Below, piece after piece: positions 8,538 to 15,880 of a DNA stretch of 29,472 nucleotides. Under the pieces are notes generated by a model. That model saw nothing but the letters and a program-made list of their open reading frames with translations, was not told the origin of the DNA and made no database searches. The stretch is taken from NCBI GenBank assembly GCA_000432735.1, contig FR887768.1:1-29472 (forward strand), written 5' to 3'. The DNA comes from Bacteroides sp. CAG:443 (GTDB taxonomy: Bacteria; Bacteroidota; Bacteroidia; Bacteroidales; Bacteroidaceae). How positions within the stretch are numbered: the first letter of the stretch is position 1; each line of letters begins with the position of its first letter. Both the position numbers and the translations under genes were made by a program.

Positions 8538-8590
8538 AACTATCAGCTATTCAATTAGCGGTTTATAACAGGGAAGTCCCATTCCCTTGA
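8530..8590 (-). ncRNA. Fluoride riboswitch aptamer (crcB motif)
   Basis: Read on the minus strand, GGGAAUGGGACUUCCC (8586-8571) forms P1 with the conserved AUG in the loop. AUAAACCGCUA and UAGCUGAU then form P2, followed by AGUUCCUGC. This matches the order and conserved bases of known fluoride aptamers (AUG, AAAC-GC, GCUGAU, CCU-C). The P1 loop GGGACU (8580-8575) can pair with AGUUCC (8541-8536) to give the defining pseudoknot, with one G-U pair. A few extra bases (UGUU) separate P1 from AUAAAC. It lies in the leader of the CLC gene, one of the two classes of gene most often controlled by this riboswitch. I made the assignment from the pattern, not from a covariance-model search. Confidence 0.85.
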
Positions 8591-8647
8591 TTTCGGAAAT
8601 CTGTCTGAATCTTCAACAAATACCAGCCCGACTTAGGAAATCGGCCG

Positions 8648-8655
8648 CAAAGGTA
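8648..8655 (-). promoter_or_regulatory. Promoter -7 box of the riboswitch-CLC transcript
   Basis: The minus strand reads TACCTTTG, matching TAnnTTTG. Transcription would begin near 8641 and give a leader of about 235 nt containing the aptamer. The -33 region falls in the T-run of the preceding terminator, so the promoter is packed directly against the end of the galE transcript. Confidence 0.6.
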
Positions 8656-8672
8656 TAATAAAATCCAGAAAT

Positions 8673-8709
8673 AAAAAAACTGTTTCTCGACTCACGTCGA
8701 GAAACAGTC
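8673..8709 (-). terminator. Strong intrinsic terminator downstream of galE
   Basis: A perfect stem (ACTGTTTCTCGAC with GTCGAGAAACAGT, arms 8679-8691 and 8696-8708, loop of four bases) is followed on the minus strand by a run of seven T. It ends the galE transcript about 190 bases after its stop codon. The interval 8710-8897 otherwise holds only a small hairpin (GTTCCC-AAG-GGGAAC, 8762-8776) without a T-run. Confidence 0.88.
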
Positions 8710-8897
8710 ACAACACAAACACAAAATAAAACACGACAAAACTACTATGCATAAACGCCCCGTTCCCAAGGGGAACAGACAATACTTACACATATTCACA
8801 TACATACAAGTACTTTAAGCGTCTGCATCAATAAAACATTTCTTCAAACGTTTTGGTTTTATGTATTAACGTTTTTTATCAATTAGTTTTTATACGG

Positions 8898-9932
8898 TTA
8901 TTGAACTCCTCTTTCACGAAGTTTCAATTGCCAGTTCCAAGCCGAACGCAATGTTTCTTCTATTGAAGTTTCTGCCTTCCAGCCCAGCTCGTTATTTGCA
9001 TAAGTAGGATCCGCCCATACCTGTTCAATATCACCGGCACGGCGACCTGCAATCTGATAATTCAATTTAACACCTGTAGCAGCCTCAAATGCATGAATCA
9101 GTTCCAAAACGGAAACGCCCCTACCGGTACCGATATTGAATACTTCCACTTTATCTTTCTGCTTGTTTTGCAGAATACGGTTCATAGCAATGACATGTGC
9201 CTTGGCCAAATCTACCACATAAATGTAGTCGCGGATACAAGAACCGTCAGGAGTATTGTAATCATCACCAAAAACACTCAGTTTTTCACGGATACCAATG
9301 GCTGTCTGAGTCAGATACGGAATAAGGTTCTGCGGAACACCATTTGGCAATTCACCGATAAGAGCACTTGGATGAGCACCAATCGGATTGAAATAACGTA
9401 ACAAAATAGCATGAATCGGAGAACCGGAAGCTACTGTATCACGGATAATTTCCTCATTGATCTGCTTGGTATTTCCATAAGGAGATTCAGCTTTCTTGAT
9501 TGGAGCCTCTTCCGTTACAGGAAGTTTGTCCGGCTGTCCGTATACAGTACATGAAGAAGAGAAGATAATACCCGGCACATTGTGTTTAGGCATCAGTTCA
9601 AGTATATTGATCAATGAAACCAAGTTATTGCGATAATACAATAAAGGTTTCTGAACAGATTCGCCAACAGCCTTACTTGCAGCAAAATGGATAATACCTT
9701 TAATGCCCGGATATTTAGCAAAAACAGCATCCATTCCTGCATAGTCCAAGCAGTCTACCTTTTCGAATTCAGGACGAATACCTGTAATCTTTTCAATGTT
9801 GTCGACTACGTCTGCACGCGAGTTCGAAAGATTATCTACGATAATTACCTCGTAACCACTATTCTGAAGCTCTACAACTGTATGAGAACCGATGTAACCA
9901 GTTCCACCTGTAACCAGAATTCTTTCTTTCAT
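8898..9932 (-). CDS. galE: UDP-glucose 4-epimerase
   Basis: A 344-residue cytosolic enzyme that interconverts UDP-glucose and UDP-galactose, supplying precursors for capsule and surface glycans as well as galactose use. The NAD-binding motif GGTGYIG is at 9-15. The catalytic triad of the family is present: S127 (in SSSCTVYG), Y152 and K156 (YGNTK). Length and motifs are those of a complete extended-SDR epimerase. The E. coli Tyr299 position, which restricts the enzyme to UDP-hexoses, aligns with V305 here (GDIEQVWADP). Smaller residues at this place are associated with acceptance of N-acetylated substrates, so UDP-GlcNAc/GalNAc activity is possible. The gene has its own promoter (9971-10003) and terminator (8673-8709), and is not part of the rnf transcript upstream. 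Confidence 0.96.
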   Translation of the reverse strand: MKERILVTGGTGYIGSHTVVELQNSGYEVIIVDNLSNSRADVVDNIEKITGIRPEFEKVDCLDYAGMDAVFAKYPGIKGIIHFAASKAVGESVQKPLLYYRNNLVSLINILELMPKHNVPGIIFSSSCTVYGQPDKLPVTEEAPIKKAESPYGNTKQINEEIIRDTVASGSPIHAILLRYFNPIGAHPSALIGELPNGVPQNLIPYLTQTAIGIREKLSVFGDDYNTPDGSCIRDYIYVVDLAKAHVIAMNRILQNKQKDKVEVFNIGTGRGVSVLELIHAFEAATGVKLNYQIAGRRAGDIEQVWADPTYANNELGWKAETSIEETLRSAWNWQLKLRERGVQ

Positions 9933-9970
9933 ATTGCTATTAAATTACGTCCTATAAATATTTGTTTCAA

Positions 9971-10003
9971 CAAAAGTAGGAATAATTATCGAATATCATG
10001 CAA
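9971..10003 (-). promoter_or_regulatory. galE promoter
   Basis: The minus strand carries TACTTTTG (9971-9978), matching TAnnTTTG, with TTG at 10001-10003 as a -33 candidate 22 bases upstream. The leader to the galE ATG would be about 35 nt. Confidence 0.55.
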
Positions 10004-10053
10004 TCCCTCTAAAAAAACTATCTCAAATTTATCAAATAAATATGCATGCACCT

Positions 10054-10104
10054 AAAAAAGAGCAGAGCCCCTTCACCCTTCTGGATGCAAGGAGCTCTGC
10101 TCTT
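10054..10104 (-). terminator. Terminator of the rnf operon
   Basis: The arms 10059-10074 and 10089-10104 pair over 16 bases with one mismatch. On the minus strand the hairpin is followed by TTTTTTAGG. It lies 25 bases beyond the rnfA stop. Confidence 0.88.
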
Positions 10105-10128
10105 CTATATAATATAAGGTGTAATTTG

Positions 10129-10731
10129 TTATTGAAGACCGAACAAAACAGCCAGTCCTTTATCTACACCTGAGAATCCCATGAATGCCATTGCCAGCAA
10201 ACCGGCAGTCACCAGTGCGATAGACATTCCACGCATGCCTTTCGGAATATTGACCAAGCTGAGTTGTTCGCGAATGCCTGCGAAAACAATCAGAGCCAGA
10301 GCAAATCCGAGTGCCGTAGAGAATGCATAGATAACACCTGTCAGCAAATCATAGTCTTTCTGGATAACCAGAATAGTTACACCCAGGATACAACAGTTTG
10401 TCGTAATCAGCGGCAAGAACACGCCCAGCGCCTGATACAAGGCCGGGGAAACTTTCTTCAAGATGATTTCCACCATCTGTACCAATGCAGCGATGACAAG
10501 GATAAATGCGATAGTCTGCAAATAACCCAGTCCGAAAGCATCGAGGACAAACTTCTGGATAACATACGTTACGATGGTAGCCAGTGTCAACACGAAAGCA
10601 ACAGCAGCTCCCATACCCATAGCGGTTTCTACCTTCTTAGATACGCCCAAGAACGGACAGATACCGAGGAATTGTGACAACACAATGTTGTTCACAAAGA
10701 TAGCGGTGATAAATATCAATATATATTCCAT
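10129..10731 (-). CDS. rnfA: Rnf complex subunit RnfA
   Basis: A 200-residue inner-membrane subunit with six hydrophobic segments, related to NqrE. With RnfE it forms the membrane core that carries electrons across the bilayer in the ferredoxin:NAD+ oxidoreductase (Rnf). The conserved half-channel motif NNIVLSQFLGICPFLG is near the N-terminus with C25, and TTNCCILG supplies C113 and C114. In the related Nqr/Rnf structures cysteines at these positions hold an iron or [2Fe-2S] centre between the two subunits. It is the last gene of the operon, 19 bases after rnfE, with the terminator directly downstream. Confidence 0.96.
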   Translation of the reverse strand: MEYILIFITAIFVNNIVLSQFLGICPFLGVSKKVETAMGMGAAVAFVLTLATIVTYVIQKFVLDAFGLGYLQTIAFILVIAALVQMVEIILKKVSPALYQALGVFLPLITTNCCILGVTILVIQKDYDLLTGVIYAFSTALGFALALIVFAGIREQLSLVNIPKGMRGMSIALVTAGLLAMAFMGFSGVDKGLAVLFGLQ

Positions 10732-10750
10732 ATCTTCTTCTTTTTAGGAG

Positions 10751-11335
10751 TTATGCCTTTTTCAGACGGTTTACGATAGCAATGAGGTAACCCAATACGA
10801 TAAATGCACCAGGAGCCAGCACGAAAATCAGCATGCCATAGTTTTCAGGCATGATAGCAATGTTGAACAACTTACCTGTTCCAAGGAATTCACGAACACC
10901 ACCCAGCAATGTCAAGGCAATGGTGAAGCCAAGTCCCATACCCAGACCGTCGAAGAACGACGACAGCGGATTGTTCTTTGCAGCGAAAGCCTCTGCACGT
11001 CCCAGCAAGATACAGTTCACCACAATCAAGGGGATAAACAAACCAAGGGTAGCATACAGAGCAGGAACGTATGCCTGCATAAGCATCTGCAACAAGGTTA
11101 CGAACGAAGCGATGACCACAACGAAGATAGGAATACGTACCATATCAGGAACCAGATTCTTAATCGACGAAATTACCACATTCGAACATATCAGCACGAA
11201 CATCGTAGCCAGTCCCATACCCATACCATTGATGGCCGAAGAGGTAGTACCCAACGTAGGACACATACCCAGAAGGAGTACAAACGTAGGATTTTCCTTA
11301 ACAATCCCGTTCATCAATACTTTAAAATTATTCAT
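10751..11335 (-). CDS. rnfE: Rnf complex subunit RnfE
   Basis: A 194-residue membrane subunit homologous to NqrD and, by inverted topology, to RnfA. It has about six hydrophobic segments. The conserved motif ENPTFVLLLGMCPTLGTT carries C25, and VVNCILLGRAEAFA carries C108. These are the counterparts of the RnfA cysteines that form the intramembrane iron-sulfur site. It lies between rnfG (17 bases upstream) and rnfA (19 bases downstream) in the usual bacterial order G-E-A. Confidence 0.96.
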   Translation of the reverse strand: MNNFKVLMNGIVKENPTFVLLLGMCPTLGTTSSAINGMGMGLATMFVLICSNVVISSIKNLVPDMVRIPIFVVVIASFVTLLQMLMQAYVPALYATLGLFIPLIVVNCILLGRAEAFAAKNNPLSSFFDGLGMGLGFTIALTLLGGVREFLGTGKLFNIAIMPENYGMLIFVLAPGAFIVLGYLIAIVNRLKKA

Positions 11336-11352
11336 AGTCTGCTCCTCTCCTA

Positions 11353-12015
11353 TTAATTATTTTCAACATTTGTACTATCAGTCGCAGCAGCCGGTGCTTC
11401 ATCTTCCGATGCAGCGTGTGAAGTAGCTCCACTCATGCTGTCTACATGCTGATTCTTATATGCAGCATACGCATTGTTCACTGCCAGCAAGAAAGCGCGT
11501 GAAGTAATGGTAGAGGCAGTGATAGCATCAATCTGTCCACCATCCTTACTTACTGTCAAAGGTGCTTCACCCGGATTCTTTCCGGTAATATCACCCTTGG
11601 CTCCTTTCTTAAACCAGTCGGCAGCCTTCGAACCCAGTCCCGGAGTCTCGGCATGACTCAGCAAAGAATAGTCGATGATGTTGCCATCGTTATCAAAACC
11701 AACCAGCACTGTCAGCGTACCACCAAAACCATTGGCAGACGATTCTACGGCAGCACCAATAGGCTGTCCACCTTTCGTTGCCTTATAAATTTTGTAAGTT
11801 ACACCGTTTACTTCTACTGTTTCGGGTGCTTCGGCAGGATTATTATCAAATCCCGGAACCACTACAGCAATTGCATCGCTCAGAGTCTTGGCATTTGCCT
11901 GTGCAATCGGCTCAGCGGTCACATCGTTCACCCAGCCCAGCAAAGCGCCGGCTACGACAGAAAAGCCTGTCAAAGCCAAGGCCATATTCTTTAAAGATGA
12001 TTCAAGTTTTTTCAT
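11353..12015 (-). CDS. rnfG: Rnf complex flavoprotein subunit RnfG
   Basis: A 220-residue protein with one N-terminal membrane helix (about 8-28) and an extracytoplasmic FMN-binding domain. The conserved HAETPGLGSK segment is at 121-130. ApbE-type flavin transferase attaches FMN to a threonine in a D-x-x-[ST]-[GA]-[AS]-T motif. Here D163-AITAS-T169 fits this and sits in the usual family position. A second, more canonical D192-SMSGA-T198 occurs in a low-complexity A/E/T-rich tail. Its ATG overlaps the rnfD stop by four bases (ATGA), which indicates translational coupling. ApbE itself is not in this window. Confidence 0.94.
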   Translation of the reverse strand: MKKLESSLKNMALALTGFSVVAGALLGWVNDVTAEPIAQANAKTLSDAIAVVVPGFDNNPAEAPETVEVNGVTYKIYKATKGGQPIGAAVESSANGFGGTLTVLVGFDNDGNIIDYSLLSHAETPGLGSKAADWFKKGAKGDITGKNPGEAPLTVSKDGGQIDAITASTITSRAFLLAVNNAYAAYKNQHVDSMSGATSHAASEDEAPAAATDSTNVENN

Positions 12016-13001
12016 TTCTTCACTACCTCCCCGAATCGTTTAGGTTTACAATAAGTGTTAATCAACGGAGTAAATGCATTCATGATAAAGATAGCGAATG
12101 ACATTCCTTCCGGATAAGCACCAAAAAGACGAATAACAACTGTCAGGAATCCGATAGCCACACCGTAAATAATCATGCCTTTGTGAGTCATCGGCGAAGT
12201 TACATAGTCGGTTGCCATAAAGATAGCTCCCAGCATCAGTCCACCTGTAAACAGATGAGCGAACGGCGATGCGTAAACAGTCGGGTTAGCCAGATGCATC
12301 AAACCAGAGAAAACAAATACAGTTACAATGATTGATACCGGAATATGCCATGAGATAATCTTCTTCCACAACATATATACCAGACCAATCAGCAAGGCCA
12401 ATGAACTGATTTCACCGATACATCCCGGATTGTTACCCAGGAACAGGCTCATCGTATCAGGCAACTGGCTCAATGCGCTCGCATCGCCATGTACAGCCTG
12501 CTTCATCAGTGCAAGCGGAGTAGCAGCTGTTTCAGCATCGGTATAGCTTGCCCACTGTCCGGCAACAGGCCATGAAGTCATCTGTACGGGGAAAGAAATC
12601 AGCAAGAAGATACGTCCCACCAGTGCAGGGTTAAACGGATTGCAGCCCAGACCGCCGAAAGTCATCTTACCTACGCCGATAGCAACCAGCGCACCGATAA
12701 TGATAATCCACAACGGAAGATTAGAAGGCAAGTTAAATGCCAGAAGAAGTCCGGTCAACGCAGCCGAACCATCGGTGATGGTTGTGCGTTCACGTTTCAG
12801 AATGTATTTTGTAATAGCCCATTCAAAGAACAGACACGCGATGACAGAAGTCAGCGTAACGATAACAGCCCCCAGGCCGAACATGTAGAATGACACAAGC
12901 AAGGCAGGTATCAGAGCGATGATAACACCGTACATATTCTTCTGTACGCTGTCACCGCTATGCACGTGGGGTGATAATGATACAATTAATTTGTTTGCCA
13001 T
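12012..13001 (-). CDS. rnfD: Rnf complex membrane subunit RnfD
   Basis: A 329-residue inner-membrane subunit homologous to NqrB, with about 8-10 hydrophobic segments. It is thought to form part of the ion path and carries covalently bound FMN. The probable attachment site is T161 in D155-AETAA-T161-PL, which fits the flavinylation motif and its known place in the family. Other family segments are TDGSAALTGLLLAFNLP (77-93), GGLGCNPFNPALVGR (116-130) and TDYVTSPMT near the C-terminus. It follows rnfC after 13 bases and overlaps rnfG by four. Confidence 0.96.
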   Translation of the reverse strand: MANKLIVSLSPHVHSGDSVQKNMYGVIIALIPALLVSFYMFGLGAVIVTLTSVIACLFFEWAITKYILKRERTTITDGSAALTGLLLAFNLPSNLPLWIIIIGALVAIGVGKMTFGGLGCNPFNPALVGRIFLLISFPVQMTSWPVAGQWASYTDAETAATPLALMKQAVHGDASALSQLPDTMSLFLGNNPGCIGEISSLALLIGLVYMLWKKIISWHIPVSIIVTVFVFSGLMHLANPTVYASPFAHLFTGGLMLGAIFMATDYVTSPMTHKGMIIYGVAIGFLTVVIRLFGAYPEGMSFAIFIMNAFTPLINTYCKPKRFGEVVKK

Positions 13002-13014
13002 AATTCGATTTCAA

Positions 13015-14352
13015 TTATTTTTTAGCGTTACGTGCACGGATAATTCCGCCCACCTTACCTTTACCTAAACGAATGTAATCCAGCATCGGACGATGAGAAG
13101 GACATGTAAACTGACATGAACCGCACTCGATACAAGACATGATCATTTCATGTTCCACACGTTCCCAGTCGCCATGAGCCGAACAAGTAGCCAGCAAGAA
13201 CGGCTCCAGTCCCATCGGACAAGCGCTTACACACTTGGCACAACGGATACACGGCTGAGGTTCCGCACGGCGTGCTTCTTTGTCGTTCATGATCAATACG
13301 CCCGAACTACCTTTGCAGATAGGCACTTCTGTATTGGCAAGCGCCTTACCCATCATCGGACCACCGCCGATAACTTTACCCGTATCTTCGGGAAGACCTC
13401 CAGCTGCGTCAATCAGCTGGCTCATCGGAGTACCCATACGAGTCAGGAAGTTGGAAGGATTCTTCAATGATTTACCTGTTACAGTAACAATACGTTCGAA
13501 CAACGGCTTGTTCTTCTGTACGGCTTCATAAACGGCATAAGCAGTTCCTACGTTCTGTACTACCGCACCTACATTGATAGGGATTGCAGGAGGAGCCGGA
13601 ACCTGACGTCCGATTACAGCATCAATCAGCTGTTTTTCACCGCCCTGCGGATATTTTACTTTCAGAGGAACGACCTCGATGCCCGGATAAGAAGCAGCCT
13701 TTTCAGTCATCAACTTGATGGCATCGGGCTTATTGTTTTCAATGCCGATATAAGCTTTGGTTACCTTGGCAGCCTTCATCAGAATCTGTACACCTACCAG
13801 AATCTCATCAGGCTTTTCAAGCATCAGCCGATGGTCGGCAGTCAGATACGGTTCACACTCTACGGCATTGATGATTACACATTCTGCCTTGCAGCCCGGA
13901 GGAGGAGTCAGTTTTACATGAGTCGGGAAGCAAGCACCACCCATACCAACAACACCTGCGTTCTTTATTTTAGCAACAATCTCTTCGGGAGTCAAGTTAC
14001 ATTCCTTCACCAGCTTGGTGCTGCGGTCAATACTCTCTTCCCATTCGTCGCCTTCCACGTCGATAAAAATAGCCGGTTTACGATAACCACTGGCATCGAT
14101 AACGCTATCTATCTTGTTCACCTTACCGGATACAGAAGAGAAGATAGCTGCCGAAACAAAGCCTCCGGCTTCAGCAATCTTGGTTCCCACCTTCACTACA
14201 TCACCTTTCTTTACGATAGCAGTAGCAGGAGCACCGATATGCTGTGACAAAGGGAAAACGGCCTGCTTTGGGAGAGCAAGGGTTTCGATGGCTTTGCCCG
14301 CTGACAATTTATTTTCTGCTGGATGAACTCCACCAATTCTAAATGTCTTCAC
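13015..14352 (-). CDS. rnfC: Rnf complex NADH-binding subunit RnfC
   Basis: A 445-residue peripheral subunit on the cytoplasmic side, where NAD+/NADH and FMN bind. The central domain has GMGGACFPTH (136-145) and the NAVECEPYLTADHRLML segment, typical of the NuoF-like fold. Two [4Fe-4S] clusters are predicted from C368-C371-C374-C378 and C407-C410-C413-C417. The start codon is GTG at 14350-14352. The encoded N-terminus KTFRIGGVHP agrees with the conserved start of RnfC proteins, so I accept it. The gene begins 36 bases after the rnfB stop. Confidence 0.96.
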   Translation of the reverse strand: MKTFRIGGVHPAENKLSAGKAIETLALPKQAVFPLSQHIGAPATAIVKKGDVVKVGTKIAEAGGFVSAAIFSSVSGKVNKIDSVIDASGYRKPAIFIDVEGDEWEESIDRSTKLVKECNLTPEEIVAKIKNAGVVGMGGACFPTHVKLTPPPGCKAECVIINAVECEPYLTADHRLMLEKPDEILVGVQILMKAAKVTKAYIGIENNKPDAIKLMTEKAASYPGIEVVPLKVKYPQGGEKQLIDAVIGRQVPAPPAIPINVGAVVQNVGTAYAVYEAVQKNKPLFERIVTVTGKSLKNPSNFLTRMGTPMSQLIDAAGGLPEDTGKVIGGGPMMGKALANTEVPICKGSSGVLIMNDKEARRAEPQPCIRCAKCVSACPMGLEPFLLATCSAHGDWERVEHEMIMSCIECGSCQFTCPSHRPMLDYIRLGKGKVGGIIRARNAKK

Positions 14353-14388
14353 TGTAAATATCTTTTTTAATTGATTACTAATTGTTGA

Positions 14389-15336
14389 TTAAGCCTCAGC
14401 TTTCGGAGCCTCGGCAGCTTTTACTTCAGGAGCGTCCTTCTTCGGCTCAGCAGCAGTCTTCGGTGCAGCCGGAGCAGGCTGTTCAGCAGCCGGAGCAGCT
14501 TCAGCAGGTTTAGCCTTACGCGGCGGGAAGTTTACTGCTATAATAGCATGCTGAGGACATTCCATCTCACACTTGCGGCAAGACTTACACTTGGCCGGAT
14601 CGATGTAAGCCAGGTTGTTTTCCAAAGTAATAGCCTCAAACGGACAAACCTTCACGCACTTGCCACAACCGATACATGCGGCAGCACAGGCCTTGCGAGC
14701 CACAGCGCCCTTGTCCTTGTTGACACACTGTACATACACACGGCGATTGTTCTTGCCTTTCGGACGGATCTCGATGATGTTGCGCGGACATGCTTTGCTA
14801 CAAGCTCCACAAGCAGTACATTTGCTTTCGTCCACCTCGGGCAGACCGGTTTCAGGATTCATGTGGATGGCATCGAACTGGCAGGCAGCCACACAGTCGC
14901 CGCAGCCCAGACAGCCAAACGTACAACCGGTTTCGCCTCCGTAAGTAGAATTGGCAACCACACACGAGCGGACGCCATCATACTGAGTCAGCTTCGGACG
15001 ATTGGCACATGTTCCATTACATCTTACTACTGCTACCTTAGGTTCTGAAACAACTGCTTCCAGTCCCAAAATACCAGCGACCTTCTCCATAGTAGGCTGA
15101 CCACCTACCGGACACAGTTTTCCGTCCAGCGAACCAGCCTTCACGCAAGCAGCGGCAAAACCAGAACAGCCCGGATAACCACATCCACCGCAGTTGGCTT
15201 GAGGAAGCACCTGGGCTACCTGAGCGATTCGCGGATCTTCATACACAGCAAACTTCTTTGAAGCTACATACAGGATTACTGCGGCAATCAAACCGATAGC
15301 TCCCAATGAAATCACTGCAACCAAAATTAAGTTCAT
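14389..15336 (-). CDS. rnfB: Rnf complex ferredoxin-type subunit RnfB, polyferredoxin form
   Basis: A 315-residue protein with one N-terminal membrane helix (about 3-25). It is the entry point for electrons from reduced ferredoxin. An N-terminal [4Fe-4S] domain is built on C49, C52, C57 and C75. Four further CX2CX2CX3C ferredoxin motifs follow: C142-C152, C173-C183, C221-C231 and C250-C260, giving at least five predicted clusters. Proteobacterial RnfB has only one pair of ferredoxin motifs; longer forms are known in anaerobes. Residues about 270-315 are a disordered-looking tail rich in Ala, Pro, Lys and Glu. It follows rseC after 19 bases. Confidence 0.95.
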   Translation of the reverse strand: MNLILVAVISLGAIGLIAAVILYVASKKFAVYEDPRIAQVAQVLPQANCGGCGYPGCSGFAAACVKAGSLDGKLCPVGGQPTMEKVAGILGLEAVVSEPKVAVVRCNGTCANRPKLTQYDGVRSCVVANSTYGGETGCTFGCLGCGDCVAACQFDAIHMNPETGLPEVDESKCTACGACSKACPRNIIEIRPKGKNNRRVYVQCVNKDKGAVARKACAAACIGCGKCVKVCPFEAITLENNLAYIDPAKCKSCRKCEMECPQHAIIAVNFPPRKAKPAEAAPAAEQPAPAAPKTAAEPKKDAPEVKAAEAPKAEA

Positions 15337-15355
15337 AAAAATATAAGTTAGTTTA

Positions 15356-15781
15356 TTAATTATATATTGATTCTAATATAAACATAAACGAACGGCTGAG
15401 TCTGTTTCTACATATATATATAATAAGGTAGTAAGGAACCAAAGTTCCCAACGAAACCAGGGCAGAAACAGCCTCATCCCCTCCCGTCAGTTTCAGCGAA
15501 ATGATCAATGCAAGCAACAGCACGATAAAAGGAAGCACGAAAGCCAGCAGTACAGCTTTCATGCCCATCGACGTTGTTCCTACAATCATAACCCGTTCGC
15601 CTACCTGGCAAGGAACATTATTTTTATTATAAACATCAATTATTTTTTCTTTCGTTTCGGAAGCGCTGCAGTGTCCTTTCACACTACAGGCAGAGCAAGC
15701 AGAACTCTGCACGATTTTCACTTTCAGGCGAGAGCCATTGATGTTTTCCACAATACCTAGATGTTTAATATTAGTTACCAT
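15356..15781 (-). CDS. rseC: RseC/MucC-family protein (SoxR-reducing system)
   Basis: A 141-residue membrane protein with a short N-terminal domain holding the C29-x2-C32-x5-C38 motif (ACSACSVKGHC) and two hydrophobic segments at about 70-95 and 102-122. This is the RseC/MucC domain, which in E. coli is linked to the Rsx (Rnf-like) complex that keeps SoxR reduced. Its place as first gene of the rnf operon fits an accessory role in Rnf assembly or electron transfer, though the exact function is not known. I chose ATG at 15781; the longer frame would start at TTG 15790. The promoter at 15813-15820 leaves a leader of about 25 nt. Confidence 0.85.
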   Translation of the reverse strand: MVTNIKHLGIVENINGSRLKVKIVQSSACSACSVKGHCSASETKEKIIDVYNKNNVPCQVGERVMIVGTTSMGMKAVLLAFVLPFIVLLLALIISLKLTGGDEAVSALVSLGTLVPYYLIIYICRNRLSRSFMFILESIYN

Positions 15782-15812
15782 CTTTTGCAAACCGTACTTT
15801 ACAAATTCGTGG

Positions 15813-15820
15813 CAAATGTA
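15813..15820 (-). promoter_or_regulatory. Promoter of the rseC-rnf operon
   Basis: The minus strand reads TACATTTG, matching TAnnTTTG, about 30 bases before the rseC ATG. No perfect -33 box is present. It lies between the sigma-factor stop and rseC, so the operon can be transcribed independently of the sigma gene. Confidence 0.6.
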
Positions 15821-15880
15821 CTATAAAAATTGTTTCATTGTAAACGTTAACAATTATTTTCTCATTAAAAAAAGTAAAAA

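Noticed and set aside
8452..8647. 6S RNA or another stand-alone ~190-nt RNA in the CLC leader
   Set aside because: The promoter-to-terminator length first suggested it, but the conserved bases and pseudoknot fit the fluoride aptamer much better, and the position before a CLC gene agrees.
8530..8650. Cobalamin, TPP or other common riboswitch in the CLC leader
   Set aside because: None of the conserved boxes of these classes is present.
15782..15790. TTG start at 15790 for rseC
   Set aside because: The ATG three codons later is the more ordinary start and agrees with the family N-terminus.
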